Part shown: positions 34,035 through 37,398 of the stretch, in pieces | Position numbering within the stretch: the stretch's first letter is position 1 | Layout of the letters: every line of letters starts with the position of its first letter | Assembly (NCBI GenBank): GCA_964537205.1 | Contig: CAZHZH010000018.1 | Location: 1 to 37,398 of the forward strand | From: Colivivens sp964537205 | GTDB lineage: Bacteria > Bacteroidota > Bacteroidia > Bacteroidales > Bacteroidaceae | Length of the DNA stretch: 37,398 bases | Direction: 5' to 3' | The notes under the pieces: model-generated | Told to the model about the DNA's origin: nothing | The model's input: the letters and a program-made list of their open reading frames with translations, nothing else | The model's database searches: none | Position numbers and translations under genes: made by a program

Positions 34035-36017
34035 ATGGCAATCAAAATAGATTCAAAAATTCCAGAAGGACCAGTAGCTGAAAAATGGAGTAACTACAAA
34101 GCCCACCAACGTTTGGTAAATCCAAAGAACAAACTTAAACTCGATGTAATCGTAGTTGGTACAGGACTTGCAGGCGCAAGTGCCGCCGCCACTCTCGGTG
34201 AATTGGGATTCAACGTGCTTAATTTCTGCATTCAAGACTCTCCACGCCGCGCACACTCAATCGCCGCGCAAGGAGGCATCAACGCGGCAAAGAATTACCA
34301 AAACGACGGCGACTCAGTATACCGCCTGTTCTATGATACAGTGAAAGGCGGCGATTATCGCGCACGTGAAGCCAACGTATATCGTCTTGCCGAAGTCAGC
34401 AACGCAATCATAGACCAATGTGTGGCTCAAGGCGTACCGTTCGCGCGCGAGTATGGAGGAACGCTTGCCAACCGTTCGTTCGGCGGAGCGCAGGTGAGCC
34501 GTACATTCTACGCCAAAGGTCAGACGGGACAACAACTTTTGCTCGGCGCGTACAGCGCTCTTTCCGCACAAGTTCATGCGGGCAAAGTAAAACTGTTCAC
34601 ACGCTACGAAATGCTTGATGTCGTAATTGTCGACGGCAGGGCGCGTGGCATCATCGCCAAAAACTTGATTACAGGAAAGCTCGAACGCTTCACCGCCAAT
34701 GCGGTAGTCATTGCGACTGGAGGTTACGGCAACACTTATTTCCTCTCAACAAACGCGATGGGATGCAATGTTTCCGCCGCAATGTCTTGTTATCGTAAAG
34801 GCGCATATTTCGCAAATCCGTCATACGTGCAGATTCACCCTACTTGTATTCCTGTCCATGGTGACAAGCAGTCAAAGCTGACGCTGATGTCCGAGTCACT
34901 GCGAAACGATGGAAGAATCTGGGTGCCAAAGAAACTTGAGGACGCAAAAGCCCTTCAGGCAGGCACAAAGAAAGGAACAGACATTCCAGAGGAAGACCGT
35001 GACTACTACCTCGAACGCCGTTATCCTGCATTCGGCAACCTCGTTCCTCGTGATGTCGCATCGCGTGCGGCTAAAGAGCGCTGCGACAAGGGTTTTGGAG
35101 TGAACAATACAGGACTTGCAGTGTTCCTCGACTTTTCCGAGTCAATACAACGTCTTGGAATTGACGTTATACGCCAGCGTTATGGCAACTTGTTCGATAT
35201 GTACGAGGAAATCACCGACGTTAATCCTGGTGAGAAAGTAAAGACAGTCAATGGCGTTGACTATTACAACCCGATGATGATATTCCCTGCGATCCATTAT
35301 ACTATGGGAGGCATTTGGGTCGACTACGAACTTCAGACTTCAATACCCGGATTGTTCGCAATCGGTGAATGCAACTTCTCCGACCACGGAGCCAACCGCC
35401 TCGGAGCGTCCGCACTTATGCAGGGACTTGCCGATGGCTATTTCGTCCTTCCATACACAATACAGAACTACCTTGCCGACCAGGCCGTATGGCCACGTAT
35501 TAGCACAGACCTGCCAGAGTTCGCAGAAACAGAGAAAAATGTGGAAGCCCGCATCCAAAGACTTCTGAACATACACGGCAAACGCTCTGTGGACTCCATC
35601 CACAAGGAACTCGGGCACATCTGCTGGGAATATATAGGTATGGGACGCACAGCTGAAGGGCTGAAGACAGGTATCAAAAAAATAGCCGAACTTCGTAAAG
35701 AATTCGAGAGCAATTTGTTCATTCCGGGAAAACGCGAAGGACTTAATGTGGAACTTGACAAGGCCATCCACCTCGAAGACTTCCTGACAATGGGCGAACT
35801 CATTGCCTATGACGCCCTCAGCCGTAACGAAAGTTGTGGCGGGCACTTCCGCGAAGAGTACCAGACTGAAGATGGCGAAGCCAAGCGCGACGATGAAAAC
35901 TACTTCTATGTAGGCTGCTGGAAATATGAAGGTGATGATGAGAAGGCACCAACACTCATCAAGGAACCTCTCAAGTATGAAGCAATAAAGGTACAAACCC
36001 GTAATTACAAGAACTAA
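34035..36017 (+). CDS. frdA: Fumarate reductase/succinate dehydrogenase flavoprotein subunit
   Basis: The 660-aa catalytic subunit. The FAD-binding motif VVGTGLAGAS lies at 40-49, and H74 in RAHSIAAQGG is the expected covalent flavin attachment site. Active-site segments include VQIHPT, the FAD/capping region PAIHYTMGG, and GANRLGASALMQG in the second part. The length agrees with Bacteroidetes and epsilonproteobacterial FrdA. It is six bases from frdB and acts with frdB and frdC in fumarate respiration. Confidence 0.97.
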   Translation: MAIKIDSKIPEGPVAEKWSNYKAHQRLVNPKNKLKLDVIVVGTGLAGASAAATLGELGFNVLNFCIQDSPRRAHSIAAQGGINAAKNYQNDGDSVYRLFYDTVKGGDYRAREANVYRLAEVSNAIIDQCVAQGVPFAREYGGTLANRSFGGAQVSRTFYAKGQTGQQLLLGAYSALSAQVHAGKVKLFTRYEMLDVVIVDGRARGIIAKNLITGKLERFTANAVVIATGGYGNTYFLSTNAMGCNVSAAMSCYRKGAYFANPSYVQIHPTCIPVHGDKQSKLTLMSESLRNDGRIWVPKKLEDAKALQAGTKKGTDIPEEDRDYYLERRYPAFGNLVPRDVASRAAKERCDKGFGVNNTGLAVFLDFSESIQRLGIDVIRQRYGNLFDMYEEITDVNPGEKVKTVNGVDYYNPMMIFPAIHYTMGGIWVDYELQTSIPGLFAIGECNFSDHGANRLGASALMQGLADGYFVLPYTIQNYLADQAVWPRISTDLPEFAETEKNVEARIQRLLNIHGKRSVDSIHKELGHICWEYIGMGRTAEGLKTGIKKIAELRKEFESNLFIPGKREGLNVELDKAIHLEDFLTMGELIAYDALSRNESCGGHFREEYQTEDGEAKRDDENYFYVGCWKYEGDDEKAPTLIKEPLKYEAIKVQTRNYKN

Positions 36018-36022
36018 TCACT

Positions 36023-36781
36023 ATGGCAAGAAATATAAGTTTTACAATTAAATATTGGAAGCAGAATGGTCCGAAGGATAAGGGACATTTTGACACGCAT
36101 AAGATGAAGGATATTCCTGATGACACCTCCTTCCTTGAGATGCTTGATATCCTGAACGAAGAACTTATCGAGGAAGGTAAGGAACCATTTGTATTTGACC
36201 ATGACTGCCGTGAGGGAATTTGCGGTATGTGTTCGCTCTATATCAATGGTACGCCACACGGGAAGACGGAACGAGGAGCGACTACATGCCAGCTCTACAT
36301 GCGCAGGTTCAAGGATGGTGATGTAATTACGGTTGAACCATGGCGTTCGGCCGCATTCCCTGTGATCAAAGACTGCATGGTCGACCGTAGCGCGTTCGAC
36401 AAGATCATCCAAGCCGGCGGTTACACCACCGTGCGTACAGGCGCGCCACAGGACGCAAATGCGATTCTCATACCTAAAGAGGACGCTGATGAAGCTATGG
36501 ATTGCGCCTCTTGTATAGGCTGTGGGGCTTGTGTCGCCGCTTGTAAGAATGGCTCCGCAATGCTGTTTGTCTCATCGAAGGTGAGTCAGCTCGCACTACT
36601 GCCACAAGGCAGGGTGGAAGCCGCAAGGCGCGCTAAGAGCATGGTAGCCAAGATGGACGAACTCGGATTCGGCAACTGCACCAACACTCGTGCGTGCGAG
36701 GCGGTTTGTCCTAAATGCGAGACCATATCCAACATCGCCCGTCTGAACAGGGAGTTCATTAAGGCGAAACTTGCAGATTGA
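36023..36781 (+). CDS. frdB: Fumarate reductase/succinate dehydrogenase iron-sulfur subunit
   Basis: The 252-aa electron-transfer subunit. The 2Fe-2S cysteines are C62, C67, C70 and C89 (CREGICGMC then C). The 4Fe-4S/3Fe-4S region has CASCIGCGACVAAC (from C161) and a third group NCTNTRACEAVCPKC near the end. Both are in the normal order. The operon ends just after it at a strong terminator (36808-36833). Confidence 0.97.
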   Translation: MARNISFTIKYWKQNGPKDKGHFDTHKMKDIPDDTSFLEMLDILNEELIEEGKEPFVFDHDCREGICGMCSLYINGTPHGKTERGATTCQLYMRRFKDGDVITVEPWRSAAFPVIKDCMVDRSAFDKIIQAGGYTTVRTGAPQDANAILIPKEDADEAMDCASCIGCGACVAACKNGSAMLFVSSKVSQLALLPQGRVEAARRAKSMVAKMDELGFGNCTNTRACEAVCPKCETISNIARLNREFIKAKLAD

Positions 36782-36807
36782 ATATAAGTAACTATTAATA
36801 ATCAATT

Positions 36808-36833
36808 CCCCAGCCGGCAAGGCTGGGGTTTTT
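36808..36833 (+). terminator. Intrinsic terminator of the frd operon
   Basis: CCCCAGCC (36808-36815) pairs with GGCTGGGG (36821-36828), loop GGCAA, followed by TTTTT. It is the strongest terminator in the window and separates frdB from the YqeY-like gene. Confidence 0.9.
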
Positions 36834-36857
36834 ACATTTTTAAAACAAAAAAATACT

Positions 36858-37307
36858 ATGGCACTTTTTGATCAAATCAGTAAAGACATCATGGCGGCAA
36901 TGAAAGCGCACGATGCCATACGCCTCGAAACCCTCCGGAACATTAAAAAAGTTCTTCTTGAGGAAAAAACCCGTCCAGGCTCAGATGGCAACGTAACGGA
37001 TGAGGCAGCCATCAAAATTATGCAGAAACTCGCAAAGCAGGGAAAGGAGTCGGCCGACCTGTATACTCAAAACGGGCGGAAGGAATTGGCGGACGAGGAA
37101 CTTGCCCAAGTCGCTGTAATTGAGGAATACCTGCCTAAACAACTTGAAGAGGCGGAATTGGAAGCGGCGTTAAAGGAAATAATCGCAGAAGTCGGTGCAA
37201 CCGGTCCTCAAGACATGGGCAAAGTCATGGGCGTGGCAACCAAGAAATTGGCAGGGCGCGCGGAAGGACGGGCAATCAGCGCATGCGTAAAGAAACTACT
37301 CCAATAG
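36858..37307 (+). CDS. GatB/YqeY-domain protein
   Basis: A 149-aa protein of the YqeY family, related to the tail of the amidotransferase subunit GatB, with the usual ETLRNIKKVLLEEKT start, the KQGKESADLY region, a YLPKQLEEAELEAALKEI block and a GKVMGV helix near the end. Its function is unsettled; tRNA-linked amidation has been suggested for relatives. It starts 25 bases after the frd terminator, so it must have its own promoter or read-through, but I see no clear TAnnTTTG box. Confidence 0.92.
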   Translation: MALFDQISKDIMAAMKAHDAIRLETLRNIKKVLLEEKTRPGSDGNVTDEAAIKIMQKLAKQGKESADLYTQNGRKELADEELAQVAVIEEYLPKQLEEAELEAALKEIIAEVGATGPQDMGKVMGVATKKLAGRAEGRAISACVKKLLQ

Positions 37308-37319
37308 AAACCGTACTTG

Positions 37320-37340
37320 AATGCCTTGATATGAGGCATT
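37320..37340 (+). terminator. Weak hairpin after the YqeY-like gene
   Basis: AATGCCT (37320-37326) pairs with AGGCATT (37334-37340) around a seven-base loop. No T-run follows, so termination would be weak. Confidence 0.35.
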
Positions 37341-37384
37341 ATAATGGCTCAGTAGCAAAAAGGTGTGGTTATAAATAAAAATGT

Positions 37385-37392
37385 TACCTTTG
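37385..37392 (+). promoter_or_regulatory. Promoter -7 box of a gene beyond the window
   Basis: TACCTTTG, exact TAnnTTTG, six bases from the right edge. The -33 element is not clear. The gene it serves is outside the window. Confidence 0.55.
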
Positions 37393-37398
37393 CAGGCA

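Noticed and set aside
35340..35996. A 218-codon open frame antisense to frdA
   Set aside because: Shadow of frdA; hydrophobic only because of codon bias in the opposite strand.

Overview
The window looks like a chromosomal segment of a Bacteroidales bacterium, probably Prevotellaceae or a close relative. The evidence is recurrent promoters with a -7 box of the form TAnnTTTG, sometimes with TTTG 19 bases upstream, which is the Bacteroidetes pattern. Gene content agrees: a fused MurF-alanine racemase, a three-gene fumarate reductase operon, a GSCFA protein, a WbqC-like protein, a UPF0210/ACT pair, a helix-hairpin-helix beta-barrel protein and glyS overlapping an FKBP lipoprotein. The genus call is inference. 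There is no rRNA, tRNA, CRISPR array, phage or intact insertion sequence that I can see.

Layout. Positions 1-757 carry no convincing protein gene, but they hold a short GGTTGA repeat array, a promoter-to-terminator unit that may be a roughly 220-nt RNA, and a perfect dyad just ahead of the argS promoter. Then come, on +, argS, rnhA, an MsbA-like ABC exporter and a secreted protein (758-5537), facing, on -, glyS plus an FKBP lipoprotein (5543-7725) and a WbqC-like gene (7849-8406). From 8602 to 14191 a + run encodes an ACT protein, UPF0210, a polyprenyl diphosphate synthase, a nitrilase-family amidase and a helix-hairpin-helix outer-membrane-like protein.

From 22072 down to 14246 a tightly packed - operon runs mnmG, apt, uvrC, dtd, deoC, ompH, murI and a CPBP-family membrane protein, with 4-base ATGA overlaps at three junctions. 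A 499-base gap (22073-22571) with two near-identical hairpins separates it from a + cluster: hypD (trans-4-hydroxy-L-proline dehydratase, a glycyl radical enzyme), its activase hypE, and a FecE-like ABC ATPase one base after hypE. A divergent nucleoside kinase (-) that lacks the usual N-terminal half follows, then a Na/phosphate symporter, a GSCFA protein, murF-alr and a 65-aa protein on +. The window ends with frdCAB, a strong terminator, a YqeY-like gene and the promoter of a gene outside the window.

How the genes fit together: most are core functions (translation, tRNA modification, DNA repair, cell wall, anaerobic fumarate respiration). The accessory-looking parts are the hydroxyproline-dehydrating glycyl radical system with its orphan ATPase, and the two structured non-coding regions. 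I found no convincing wholly new multi-gene system; the best leads are the candidate RNA at 428-650, the argS dyad, the paired hairpins at 22260-22347, the hypDE-ATPase coupling and the truncated nucleoside kinase.
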